Assembly (NCBI GenBank): GCA_025355005.1
Contig: JANXLV010000373.1
Span: forward strand, 1 to 46,503
Reading direction: 5' to 3'
Origin: Myxococcales bacterium
Lineage (GTDB): Bacteria; Myxococcota_A; Polyangia; Polyangiales; Polyangiaceae
DNA: 46,503 nucleotides
Positions 1-8,241 of the stretch are shown piece after piece. Within the stretch, counting starts at the first letter, position 1; every line of letters starts with the position of its first letter. The notes under the pieces are model-generated. The model was not told where the DNA came from. It did not search any database and saw only the letters and a program-made list of their open reading frames with translations. A program made the translations under genes and the position numbers.

Positions 1-1
1 C

Positions 2-94
2 GAGGCCAAGGCTGAGGAGAAGGTCGAGGCCAAGGCTGAGGAGAAGGTCGAGGCCAAGGCTGAGGAGAAGGTCGAGGCCAAGGTCGAGGAGAAG
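2..94 (+). repeat. 24-bp in-frame tandem repeat
   Basis: Three identical 24-bp units lie at 2-25, 26-49 and 50-73, followed by a shortened variant at 74-94. The array probably starts before the window. The unit is a multiple of three, so copy-number change would keep the reading frame. Confidence 0.9.
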
Positions 95-148
95 GCTGTC
101 GAGAAGACGGCTGTCGTGGAGCCTGAGAAGGACGCGCCTACGTCTTGA
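2..148 (+). CDS. C-terminal end of a Lys/Glu/Ala-rich repeat protein (partial)
   Basis: Only the last 48 codons lie in the window; the start is upstream of base 1. The frame reads three perfect copies of an eight-residue unit (EAKAEEKV), then a degenerate copy, then a tail ending EKDAPTS and a TGA at 146-148. The composition (Ala, Glu, Lys, Val) predicts a long charged helix or coiled coil, as in linker or histone-H1-like tails of other proteins. The function cannot be told from this fragment. It converges on the next gene and their stop regions overlap by 11 bp. Confidence 0.75.
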   Translation, partial: EAKAEEKVEAKAEEKVEAKAEEKVEAKVEEKAVEKTAVVEPEKDAPTS

Positions 149-830
149 GGGCGGCTCTCGTCACGCCTCGGAGGACGTAGTCCAGGTAGCTCTGCGGACC
201 GTCTGCCCACACGCAGAGGGGCGCCACCAGATCGCCGTCCTCATCCACGGCGTAGAGCAGCTCCGATTGTCCGATCGGCGGCAGCTCCATCAGGTAGGTC
301 CTCGGCGGGACGGCGTCTTCCTCCACGAAGCGCGCGGACTCGAACGAGAGCCGATCAGCGAACGACTCGATCACGCCCTTGTGCCGCTCCTCGTCCAGGA
401 GCGCGAGCGGGAGGAGCTCCCAGCCTGCGTCGATCAGGACTGGAAACATGTCCTCGTCCGCTGCGTCATCGAACGGTGGACGCTCCGATTCGCCCAGGAA
501 TGCCAGGTGATCCGTGAGGCGATCGTGGACGTCGTCCAGGTGTTCGTGCGCGGACCAGAACGCCGCGAGGATCGTCACGAGCTCCGAGTCCGTCGCGCGC
601 CGGATCAGCTGCGGGTCTCGTGAGAGCTTGTCGATCTGCGGATCTTCGAGGACCTTCTCTGCCCAGAGCACGATCTCCGCGTCGGGCGGCAGCCGCGGGC
701 GCGCCGCATCTACCACGAACGCATGCACCTCGTGGCAGCGGCCGAGCACGTACCTGTGTCCGCCGAGCGCACGCACCACACGTACGGCTTGCTCTCCGGT
801 TGCGATGTCGTCGAAGTCGAACGCTTCCAT
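138..830 (-). CDS. Hypothetical protein, 230 aa
   Basis: I do not recognise this family. The protein is acidic and apparently soluble, with no signal peptide and no membrane segment. It has a run of Asp/His/Leu around residues 95-110 and an acidic patch around residues 120-130. Its ATG lies 2 bp after the stop of the MscS-like channel gene, so the two are almost certainly co-transcribed. The end overlaps the convergent repeat-protein gene by 11 bp. Context suggests an accessory to the channel gene, but that is inference only. Confidence 0.75.
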   Translation of the reverse strand: MEAFDFDDIATGEQAVRVVRALGGHRYVLGRCHEVHAFVVDAARPRLPPDAEIVLWAEKVLEDPQIDKLSRDPQLIRRATDSELVTILAAFWSAHEHLDDVHDRLTDHLAFLGESERPPFDDAADEDMFPVLIDAGWELLPLALLDEERHKGVIESFADRLSFESARFVEEDAVPPRTYLMELPPIGQSELLYAVDEDGDLVAPLCVWADGPQSYLDYVLRGVTRAALKT

Positions 831-832
831 GT

Positions 833-2362
833 CTACTTGAGCCCGAAGAAATTCTGGATGTTCTCCAGGATGTGGGCTTGCTCCTTCTTCTCGCGCGCCT
901 TGCGCGCCTCGTCGTCGAGACCGTCACGGATGGCGATGAGCTCCACACGACGCTCAGCGAGCCGCTTGCTCATCTCCGTCGCGATGTTCGGCCGTTTGGT
1001 GATGACCTCCTGAAAGCCGGCCTTGTCGAGGCGGTAGCAGTCGACGTCGGTCTTCGCGACAACGTCGGCGAACCGCGGCTCGCCAGTCATCAGCCCCATT
1101 TCACCGAAGAAATTCGGGCCTGAGAGCGTGGCCACCAGCTTGGTCTCCGTGGCGCCCTCGATCTTCGTGCGAACCTCGACGTCGCCGGACTCCAGGATGT
1201 ACAGCCAGTGCGCGACGGCGCCTTGTCTCGTGACCACCTCTCCCGCGGTGAACGGCGCGAACCGGATGTGGTGCGTGAGCGTCTCCTTCTCCTCCAGCGT
1301 CAGGGAGTCGAAGAGGGTCATGCAGTTCAGCGCGCTCAGCTCCTGATCTCGGTGCCGGCTCTCGCGGAGCTCCAGGTCGCCCGCGTTGTCCGGATTGATG
1401 AAGAGCGACTGCGTGGGTCGCGCAAGTGGGATGTCCGCGCGCCGAAGGGCCGCATGGATGCGCGCGCGCACGAGCGAGCTCGTGGGATCGTCCACCGCGA
1501 GGTCGGTGAGCCAGTAGCGCACGGCGTAGAGGCCGAAGCTGTCCTTGCCGTCACGCGCGAGGTCCATGCAGATGACGCTCGGCCCAGGGTCCTTCGCGAC
1601 GCGCTCTATGGGCGCGCCCACGATCGCGTCCGCGACCACCTTCACGACCCGCGAAGGTGGGTACCGGAAATCGACCTGAAAATAGACCCACATGCGTTGA
1701 GGAACGGCCTCGCCTCCGCGCTTGCCGAGGATGGTGATGTTCTGCGCGAGCAGCTGCGCATTGGGCACGATGATGGTGGACCAGTCGCGCGTCTCCACGA
1801 CGGTGTGGCGCCAGCGGATGTCCTTCACGCGCCCCTGCTTGCCATTCTCCAGCTGGATCCAGTCGCCGACGTGCACGGAGCCGTCGAGCTGAATGGCGAC
1901 ACCGCCCAGGATATTGCCAAGCGTTGCCTGGAGCGAGAGCGCGAGCACGCCGGACACGACCGCGCTGGTGGTGACCACGTCGGAGGTGTGCATGCCTCCC
2001 TGGTGCATCGCAGAGATGCCGACCACGATATACGCCACGCCGACAATGAGGTCCGTCAGGATGGCGGAGACCGCGAGCTTGGCGCGCGGCAGTACGGCGT
2101 CGAAGAGCACCGTGGCGACCACGTTGACGATCGTGAACTGCTCGAACAGGTGCGCTGAGATCTGGAACCGCCCCGCCCACGCGGCGTTGCCGCTTTCGGC
2201 GAGCCCGAATGCCCCCACGACGCTCGCGACGTACAGAACGTACAGGATGACGATGCGACGCAGCCGCTTCCGCGCAGCAGGCGCGAGATGATTCACGACG
2301 AACGCCGTGAGAACGACAGCCCCGAAGAGGGCCGGCACCATCCAGTACCAGTACTTTTCCAT
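833..2362 (-). CDS. MscS-family channel with C-terminal cyclic-nucleotide-binding domain
   Basis: 509 aa. The N-terminus has about four hydrophobic spans: roughly residues 7-25, 37-55, 75-92 and 98-120. The MscS pore helix and beta domain follow (VLALSLQATLGNILGG near 140, then GDWIQLENGKQGRVKDI near 165-185). Residues about 345-470 form a Crp/cNMP-binding domain with the phosphate-binding cassette FGEMGLMTGEPRFADV, which keeps the Glu and Arg that normally bind the cyclic nucleotide. This layout matches the bacterial cyclic-nucleotide-gated branch of the MscS superfamily, whose members often respond weakly or not at all to membrane tension. A short charged helix forms the C-terminus. It starts 27 bp downstream of sucA, so it is probably co-transcribed with it. 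The ligand cannot be read from sequence. Confidence 0.9.
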   Translation of the reverse strand: MEKYWYWMVPALFGAVVLTAFVVNHLAPAARKRLRRIVILYVLYVASVVGAFGLAESGNAAWAGRFQISAHLFEQFTIVNVVATVLFDAVLPRAKLAVSAILTDLIVGVAYIVVGISAMHQGGMHTSDVVTTSAVVSGVLALSLQATLGNILGGVAIQLDGSVHVGDWIQLENGKQGRVKDIRWRHTVVETRDWSTIIVPNAQLLAQNITILGKRGGEAVPQRMWVYFQVDFRYPPSRVVKVVADAIVGAPIERVAKDPGPSVICMDLARDGKDSFGLYAVRYWLTDLAVDDPTSSLVRARIHAALRRADIPLARPTQSLFINPDNAGDLELRESRHRDQELSALNCMTLFDSLTLEEKETLTHHIRFAPFTAGEVVTRQGAVAHWLYILESGDVEVRTKIEGATETKLVATLSGPNFFGEMGLMTGEPRFADVVAKTDVDCYRLDKAGFQEVITKRPNIATEMSKRLAERRVELIAIRDGLDDEARKAREKKEQAHILENIQNFFGLK

Positions 2363-2389
2363 CAGGGGACGTCGCCTCGCTGCTCGCGA

Positions 2390-5251
2390 TCAGCCAAACG
2401 CCTCGTCCAGGAGGCGCGACTGTTCGAGCTTGTGACTCGCGGTGCTGCCCGTCGCGGGCGTCGCTGCGGCGGCACGGCAGATCCCAGTGAGCGGGAGGCG
2501 CGTGCCGATGATGCTGGTGAGGTTCGCGTGGAGGAAATACCACGCGCCCATGTTTCGCGGCTCTTCCTGGACCCAGTAGAGCGGCGTGCCTTCCGGATAC
2601 ACGGCGAGCGCGCTCTTCAGCGCGTCACCGACCGGATAGAGCTGCTCCAGCCGGACGATGGCCACGTCGGTGCGGTTTTGCTGCGTGCGGCGCTCGAGCA
2701 GATCGTAATAGAGCTTGCCCGAGCAGAGCAGCACGCGCTTCGTGTCCTTCGGCGCAACATCAATGTCCGGGATGACGCGCTGGAAGCCGCCGCTCATGAG
2801 ATCCTTCAGGGTGGATTTCGCGAGCGGATGCCGGAGGAGGCTCTTCGGCGTGAAGACGACGAGCGGCTTGCGCCACGGGCGGAGCACCTGACGACGGAGC
2901 ACATGGAAGAACTGCGCGGGCGTCGTGAGGTTCACGACCTGGATGTTGTCCTGCGCGCTCATCGAGAGGAAGCGCTCGATGCGTCCGCTGGAATGCTCGG
3001 GCCCTTGACCGTCGTAGCCGTGCGGCAGGAGCAGCACGAGGCCGGAGAGACGCAGCCACTTCTCCTCCGCGGAGACGATGAACTGGTCGATGATCACCTG
3101 CGCGCCGTTCGCGAAGTCGCCGAACTGCGCCTCCCAGATGACGAGACCGTCCGGCCAGTCGAGGCTGTAGCCGTACTCGAAACCGAGCACGCCGGCCTCC
3201 GACAGCGGTGAGTCGAACACCTCGAACACGCCTGGCGAAAGGGTCTTGAGCGGGGTGAAGGGCGCGCCAGTCTCGGTGTCGAAGATCACGGCGTGGCGAT
3301 GCGTGAACGTGCCGCGCCCGGCGTCCTGGCCGGAGAGTCGAATGCGCGCGCCCTCCATCGCGAGCGTCGCAAACGCGAGGTGCTCGCCGGTGCCCCAGTC
3401 GAACGGCTTGTCGGCGAAGACCGCCTCGTGCCGTCCTTGAAGTACTGCGCGGACCTTCGCGTGAGCGTGGAAGCCCTCGGGGATGTGCGAGATGCCCTCG
3501 GCCGCCTTCTTCAACGTGCCGAGGTCCACGGCGGTGTTCGCCTCGGGAACCAGGTTGTCGGGGCCGCCGTAGTACGAAGTCCAGACGCCCTCCATCGCGG
3601 AGGGGCGGGTCATGTAGTCGCCTTTGCCCTCCTGCTCGAGCGCGGCGGCGAGCGCTGCGCGGCGATCCGTTTCCATCTTGTCGGCAGCCTCGCGCGTGAC
3701 CTGACCGCTCGCGACGAGCTTGTCGACGTAGACCTCGCGAACGGTCGGCTTCGCGTCGATCAGGCGATACATGAGCGGCTGCGTGAAGCGCGGCTCGTCG
3801 GCCTCGTTGTGGCCGTACCGCCGGTAGCAGTACATGTCGATGACGACGTCCTTCTTGAACTTCTGTCGGAACTCCATCGCCAGGCGCGCGAGCTGGATCA
3901 CCGCCTCCGGGTCCTCACCGTTCACGTGGAACACGGGGACCTTCATCATGCGCGTGATGTCCGTGCAGTAGCGCGTGGACCGCGAGTCAGAAGGGTTCGT
4001 CGTGAAGCCGATCTGGTTGTTCACGACGAGGTGGATGGTGCCCTCGGTCGAGTAGCCGGGCAGGCCGGCCATGTTCAGGGTCTCTGGCACGATGCCCTGA
4101 CCAATGAACGCCGCGTCTCCGTGGATGAGCAACGGCATCACGCCGTCGCGCTTCTTCCGATCCTGCTTTGCGCGGACGCGGCCTTCGGCGACCGGGTTCA
4201 CGAACTCCAGGTGGCTCGGGTTGAAGCAGAGAGACAGGTGCACGGTGGCGCCGCACGACGTGACGCGGTTGTTGGAGTAGCCAAGGTGGTACTTCACGTC
4301 GCCGCCACCGAGGAACCTCTCGGGGTTGCGATCCTTGAAGGCGGCGAACAGCTCGAGCACCGGCTTCTCCATGACGTTCGCGAGAATGTTCAGGCGGCCG
4401 CGGTGGGCCATCGCGATGACGATCTCCTCGATGCCGTGCGTGCCCGCCGCATCGATGAGGAGATCGAGCATGGCGATCATGCTCTCCGCGCCCTCGGCGC
4501 TGAAGCGCTTCGCGCCCTGGAAGTTCTTGTGGAGGAACTTCTCGAAGATCTCCGCGTCCGTGAGGCGTAGCAGCACGCGCAGGATCTCCGCCCGATTGAG
4601 CTCGCAGCGGTTCCGCGTGCTCTCCATCTGCCGCTGGAGCCACTCGCGCTCTTCCGGATCTTCGATGTGCGTGAACTCCACACCGATCGACTTGCAGTAC
4701 GTCTCCGACAGATGGTCCACGATCTGGCGAAGCGTCGCGCGCTCGGGCAGACCAGACACACCAACGGTCGGGAAGGTGGAGTCCAGGTCCGCTTCAGTCA
4801 GGCCGAAGTTCTGGAGCTCCAGCTCGGGCGCTGCATCCGGCGGCTGACCGAGCGGGTCGAGGTTCGCAAACAGGTGACCGCGCACGCGGTAGGCATTCAC
4901 GAGCTGGTAGACGCGACCTTGCATGGCCGCGAGCGCCAGGAGCTCCTTGCGATCCGCGGGGACGGCAGCGCGCGGTGCCTCCGCATTGAGGATGGTCGCT
5001 CGCATGCGCGCGCCGCCGGCATCTCCGTACGGCTCCGCGCCGTTCACGCGTGCGCCGTTCGTGGGGGGTCGCTCTCTTCCGTCCTCCGCGCTGGCCGTGC
5101 CGACGCCGCCATTGGTGTTGCCGTTCGTATCACCGTGCGGCAGGCCGTCGAAGAACGTGCGCCACTCCTCGGCCACGGCTTCGCGGCTCTGCGTGTAGCG
5201 CGCGTGAAGGTCTTCCACCAACCCAGCGTTGATCCCGAACTCTTCGAACAT
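2390..5251 (-). CDS. sucA: 2-oxoglutarate dehydrogenase E1 component (thiamine-dependent)
   Basis: 953 aa. This is the E1 decarboxylase of the 2-oxoglutarate dehydrogenase complex of the TCA cycle, using thiamine diphosphate. The N-terminus has the conserved helix motif FEEFGINAGLVEDLHARY that docks to the E2 subunit. The catalytic region includes GDAAFIGQG (378-386) and NNQIGFTTNP near 410, which bind ThDP-Mg. The C-terminal transketolase-like pyrimidine domain carries EAQFGDFANGAQVIIDQF. The open frame runs 36 codons further upstream, but the ATG at 5251 has an AGGAG at proper spacing and matches the family start. No sucB (E2) or lpd (E3) is in the window. The MscS-type channel gene lies 27 bp downstream. 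Confidence 0.97.
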   Translation of the reverse strand: MFEEFGINAGLVEDLHARYTQSREAVAEEWRTFFDGLPHGDTNGNTNGGVGTASAEDGRERPPTNGARVNGAEPYGDAGGARMRATILNAEAPRAAVPADRKELLALAAMQGRVYQLVNAYRVRGHLFANLDPLGQPPDAAPELELQNFGLTEADLDSTFPTVGVSGLPERATLRQIVDHLSETYCKSIGVEFTHIEDPEEREWLQRQMESTRNRCELNRAEILRVLLRLTDAEIFEKFLHKNFQGAKRFSAEGAESMIAMLDLLIDAAGTHGIEEIVIAMAHRGRLNILANVMEKPVLELFAAFKDRNPERFLGGGDVKYHLGYSNNRVTSCGATVHLSLCFNPSHLEFVNPVAEGRVRAKQDRKKRDGVMPLLIHGDAAFIGQGIVPETLNMAGLPGYSTEGTIHLVVNNQIGFTTNPSDSRSTRYCTDITRMMKVPVFHVNGEDPEAVIQLARLAMEFRQKFKKDVVIDMYCYRRYGHNEADEPRFTQPLMYRLIDAKPTVREVYVDKLVASGQVTREAADKMETDRRAALAAALEQEGKGDYMTRPSAMEGVWTSYYGGPDNLVPEANTAVDLGTLKKAAEGISHIPEGFHAHAKVRAVLQGRHEAVFADKPFDWGTGEHLAFATLAMEGARIRLSGQDAGRGTFTHRHAVIFDTETGAPFTPLKTLSPGVFEVFDSPLSEAGVLGFEYGYSLDWPDGLVIWEAQFGDFANGAQVIIDQFIVSAEEKWLRLSGLVLLLPHGYDGQGPEHSSGRIERFLSMSAQDNIQVVNLTTPAQFFHVLRRQVLRPWRKPLVVFTPKSLLRHPLAKSTLKDLMSGGFQRVIPDIDVAPKDTKRVLLCSGKLYYDLLERRTQQNRTDVAIVRLEQLYPVGDALKSALAVYPEGTPLYWVQEEPRNMGAWYFLHANLTSIIGTRLPLTGICRAAAATPATGSTASHKLEQSRLLDEAFG

Positions 5252-5403
5252 CGTCAGGCATCTCCTCGGACAACGGAGCTCACACTCGCGGAAGGACCTA
5301 AGGGCATCCCGTCGCATGGGCGAGGCCTCGCGCCCCAAAAGGACGTCGCGAGGGTCCACCTATCGACGCGACATGGATACCACGAACGGCGCCGGTCCGG
5401 GCC

Positions 5404-6894
5404 CTATTTGGGTAGCTTTCCGCGGGCTTCCTCGTTGCGGTGTGCTCTCTCCGCTCGCTCGGCTCTCCCGCTCGGCTCGCGGCTTGCTCCGCTCGCACCG
5501 CCCGCTCCGCTCGCGTCGGGAGGTATGGGGGAGGCCCGACCTGACATGAGCCCGCGTCCGGGATCGAGCCATGCGGAGAGGTCCACGCTCGGAGACATCG
5601 CGACCAGGATCGCGTCGACGGTGATCGCCGAGACCACCGTGCCGGCCGCCGCGACATGTACGCCTTCGGCGTCGCGCCAGAGCAGGACACGCATGGCCTG
5701 CGTCGCGGCGATCTGCGAGCCCGGCTCCGAGTCCAACGGATCAGGTAGCTGACCGCGCGGAGAGGTCTCGAGCGGTGGCAGCAGCTCCTTCGCCTTTGCG
5801 GCGAGCATCCGAGGCTGCGAGTGCTCGTTCGTGATGCTGTCGAGCTCCGCGCGGCTCAATGACTGGGTGGCCTGTGCGTCCCACTCGTCCGTGACCGAGC
5901 CGCGTCCCGCGCGCCCCTCGTTCGTGCGCGACTTGCGGCTCTTCTTCTTTGCGCGTCCCTCCTCGGCGGTGGGCAAGGACATCGCCATGCTGCTCAGGGC
6001 CGCGGCCATCGAGTCGTGCTCGCTCGTGCGCCCCAGCTCGTCGGTCGTGTTGGGAGCGTCATGCTCGCGGTGCTCGTGATCGTCGTCCGCCTGCGTGCCT
6101 GCGTCCTCGCGCGTCGACGGATCGGGTCCGCGTGCGTCTTCGTCCAGCGGCGGGTCGGTATGCGTCTTACGCGCCTCTTCTCGCTTGGCTGCTGCTGCTG
6201 CGCGCTCCTGGTTCAACCGGGCTTCGTTCTGCGCTCTCGAGCCGCGCGCCTCGTGCCCTCCGGACGTACGGGCCTCGCGGGCCTCGTCATCCAGGTTGGC
6301 GCTGGAGCGGCGTCGCTTGGTCTCGATCTTCGGGCTGAGCACGCCCTTCGTCGATGACAGCGTCCGGTCCGGCCCACGCGCTGCCTGCAGCGGGCGCGGG
6401 GACTTGTCCGTGGGGCTCGCTGCCGTTGGCGGAGGAGCCGCCGAGCCCGGTCGGCCCGGCATCACTGAGGGCGACACGCCACGTGGTGGAATGACCGACG
6501 GAGGCGGCACGCTACGCGCCGTCGCCGGCGCGGGATGGACGGAGCCGACGGAGCCGACGGAGCCGACGGAGCCGACGCCCGGGGGAGGCGCCCGCGACGA
6601 AGGCGAATTCTGGCCCGGATGGGGAAGCTGCGGCCGCGCGGACGAAGACGACGGATCAGGCTGCGACATGCGCACGATCATCGACGCGAGATCCGCCGCC
6701 GCCTTCGCGAGCTCGAGGGCGCGATCGTCGGCCTCGGCCTCACTCGCGGCCTCCGCGCCGCGACGGATCCACTTGATGGCTTCCGCGTGATCGCCACGGC
6801 CCCACATCGCCTCAGCCGTCGACAGCGCCCAGGAGACATCCTCCGGATCGTTCGGCTTCGGCGTCGGGATGGAAGGAAGCTTGAAACTCTCCAC
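5404..6894 (-). CDS. Disordered low-complexity protein with short N-terminal helical domain
   Basis: 496 aa, family not recognised. Residues 1-75 look like a small helical repeat (TPR-like, 'SWALSTAEAMWGRGDHAEAIKWIRRGAEAA'-type pattern), typical of tetratricopeptide units. Residues 80-390 are Pro/Ser/Arg/Glu-rich and predicted disordered, with a GSV repeat and many charged stretches. Residues about 400-445 form a compact, hydrophobic, possibly folded segment (RVLLWRDAEGVHVAAAGTVV). The last 40 residues come from a low-complexity GC-rich DNA tract. The gene lies upstream of sucA on the same strand with 152 bp between. It is probably cytoplasmic, perhaps a scaffold; this is inference. Confidence 0.75.
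   Translation of the reverse strand: MESFKLPSIPTPKPNDPEDVSWALSTAEAMWGRGDHAEAIKWIRRGAEAASEAEADDRALELAKAAADLASMIVRMSQPDPSSSSARPQLPHPGQNSPSSRAPPPGVGSVGSVGSVGSVHPAPATARSVPPPSVIPPRGVSPSVMPGRPGSAAPPPTAASPTDKSPRPLQAARGPDRTLSSTKGVLSPKIETKRRRSSANLDDEAREARTSGGHEARGSRAQNEARLNQERAAAAAKREEARKTHTDPPLDEDARGPDPSTREDAGTQADDDHEHREHDAPNTTDELGRTSEHDSMAAALSSMAMSLPTAEEGRAKKKSRKSRTNEGRAGRGSVTDEWDAQATQSLSRAELDSITNEHSQPRMLAAKAKELLPPLETSPRGQLPDPLDSEPGSQIAATQAMRVLLWRDAEGVHVAAAGTVVSAITVDAILVAMSPSVDLSAWLDPGRGLMSGRASPIPPDASGAGGASGASREPSGRAERAERAHRNEEARGKLPK
5438..5522. repeat. Low-complexity GCTCC/GCTCG-rich tract
   Basis: The plus strand shows repeated CCGCTCG, GGCTC and CCCGCTC units in tandem and in slightly shuffled order. 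The tract encodes the Arg/Ala/Glu-rich C-terminus of the disordered protein on the minus strand. It looks like an inserted simple-sequence element rather than selected protein sequence. Confidence 0.6.
6541..6576. repeat. Four perfect 9-bp tandem repeats
   Basis: Unit GGAGCCGAC occurs four times in a row at 6541-6549, 6550-6558, 6559-6567 and 6568-6576. It encodes Gly-Ser-Val repeats within the disordered section of the protein on the minus strand. Confidence 0.9.
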
Positions 6895-6992
6895 GCGTCC
6901 GGGCTCCTCGCGAGACTCATCCCAGGAGACACGGGTGAACGGAGAAACGCAAGCCTTTCAGCGGAAATGGTGGTCGTCCAGGCCTCCACCGC

Positions 6993-7014
6993 ACTCGCAA
7001 TCGACTCGCAATCG
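6993..7014. repeat. Perfect 11-bp tandem direct repeat, possible operator
   Basis: ACTCGCAATCG occurs twice back to back (6993-7003 and 7004-7014). It sits between a lipoprotein stop (7018) and the start of the next minus-strand gene (6894), about 100 bp upstream of that start. A spacing of one helical turn would place two protein-binding sites on the same DNA face. No bound protein can be named. Confidence 0.6.
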
Positions 7015-7017
7015 GGC

Positions 7018-7461
7018 TCAGTAGTAGAGCGCGCAGTGCACGATCTCGAAGCGCGCGGTCACGGACACGGCCTCCCCGCTCAGCGGGCTCAGCGTGATGC
7101 CGTAGAGACCAGCGGGGAGGGGCGCGCCGTGTTCGTCTTCCGCGCGCACGTTGACGAACGGATCGCTGTTCACCGGGGGCGGCAGCTTTGGATGAGCGAG
7201 CACCTTGCCATCCGCATCCGTGATCGCGAGGGCGAGCGGCCCGTGCTCCCCCGACCACCGAAACGAGACCACGGCCGGCGAATCGTTCGCCTGTCCGATG
7301 CGCGTGGCGCGCAGGGCGATGGAGAGCGCACCGGAAGTCACTGACGCGGGCAGATCGTCCCGCACCTCGCCGAACGCGGGGCAGCGCGGGCCGCAGCCGG
7401 ACAGGGAGCCGAGCGCCGCCAGCAGCAGGAGCAACCATGTCGCGATCGAGCGCCGCGTCAT
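7018..7461 (-). CDS. Small predicted lipoprotein, 147 aa
   Basis: The N-terminus is a lipoprotein signal: basic MTRR, hydrophobic LLLLLAALG, lipobox LSGC with Cys at about residue 23. The mature part is about 125 residues of beta-rich sequence (ITDADGKVLAHPKLPPP and similar), with four cysteines in total including the lipidated one. No family is recognised. The ATG follows directly after the TGA of plsC with no spacing, so it is the last gene of the coupled lipid/envelope operon. It probably sits in the outer or inner membrane facing the periplasm. Confidence 0.8.
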   Translation of the reverse strand: MTRRSIATWLLLLLAALGSLSGCGPRCPAFGEVRDDLPASVTSGALSIALRATRIGQANDSPAVVSFRWSGEHGPLALAITDADGKVLAHPKLPPPVNSDPFVNVRAEDEHGAPLPAGLYGITLSPLSGEAVSVTARFEIVHCALYY

Positions 7462-8241
7462 TCAGTCTCCCAGGTGGCGACGTGCCGTCGCGACGAGCTC
7501 CGCGACGTCCGCCTGCGCGCGCTTCGTCAACGTCGCCGCGGTCGCATCGGCGAGAAAGGGAGAGCCGACCGCAAGCACGACCCGGGTAGGTCTGGGCGCC
7601 GCGCTCATCCTCGACAGATGTGCGAGGAACGTTTCGCCGAAGAACTGGGCGCCCGAGCCCTTCTCGTACGCCACCCCGACGGGCAGAACTTCGCAGCGGG
7701 CAGCGCGCGCAGCGACGAAGCCACCGCGGTGAAACGGGCGGATCTCGTCGCCCATGAACGTGGTGCCTTCGGGAAAGACGTTCACCGTCTCCCCGCGTTC
7801 GAGCTCGGACTGCATCGTGCGGATCGCTGCGACGCCGCTCTGCGCGCTCTTGCGATCGACGAATATCGTGCCCACGGAGCGGGCGGCAGGGCCCACGACC
7901 GGCCATTTGGCGATGTCCGCGCGCGACACCATCTTGCCGCCCACCACGTTGAGCAGGATACCGATGTCGATCGCCGACCTGTGGTTCGACACGCATAACC
8001 GCCCGAGCTGCGCGCCCGCATCGTCACGCCCATTCACGGGCACGGTGCCGAGCACCTCGAGGCGGATCGAGAAGAGCGAGAGCAGCAGCGAGCTCCAGCG
8101 GCTCACCCATCGATCGCGCGTCTCCGTGTCCCCTGCGCCCATCACGCGCGTGTGGACGTAGAACGGAGGCAGCATCGCCGCGGTGAGGCCGATGAAGCCC
8201 GACGCGCGCGCGACCTTTCGAAGCGTTCCACGGACCTCCAT
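7462..8241 (-). CDS. plsC: Lysophospholipid / 1-acyl-glycerol-3-phosphate acyltransferase (PlsC-like)
   Basis: 259 aa from the ATG at 8241. A hydrophobic N-terminal stretch (about 12-30 and 50-65) suggests inner-membrane association. The acyltransferase block I is NHRSAID (His87 and Asp92 of the HX4D motif). Block III is VFPEGTTF (156-160 FPEGT). These identify the family that acylates lysophosphatidic acid or other lysophospholipids. The open frame extends about 200 codons upstream, but that part overlaps the cardiolipin synthase gene in another frame. The ATG at 8241 has GGAGG about 10 nt upstream and overlaps the stop of the preceding gene (TGATG). That coupling suggests matched synthesis with the PLD-type enzyme. 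The exact acyl acceptor is not determined. Confidence 0.9.
   Translation of the reverse strand: MEVRGTLRKVARASGFIGLTAAMLPPFYVHTRVMGAGDTETRDRWVSRWSSLLLSLFSIRLEVLGTVPVNGRDDAGAQLGRLCVSNHRSAIDIGILLNVVGGKMVSRADIAKWPVVGPAARSVGTIFVDRKSAQSGVAAIRTMQSELERGETVNVFPEGTTFMGDEIRPFHRGGFVAARAARCEVLPVGVAYEKGSGAQFFGETFLAHLSRMSAAPRPTRVVLAVGSPFLADATAATLTKRAQADVAELVATARRHLGD

Noticed and set aside
2288..4570. Long plus-strand open frames across sucA
   Set aside because: They are antisense to a clear sucA and have biased, repetitive composition without motifs.
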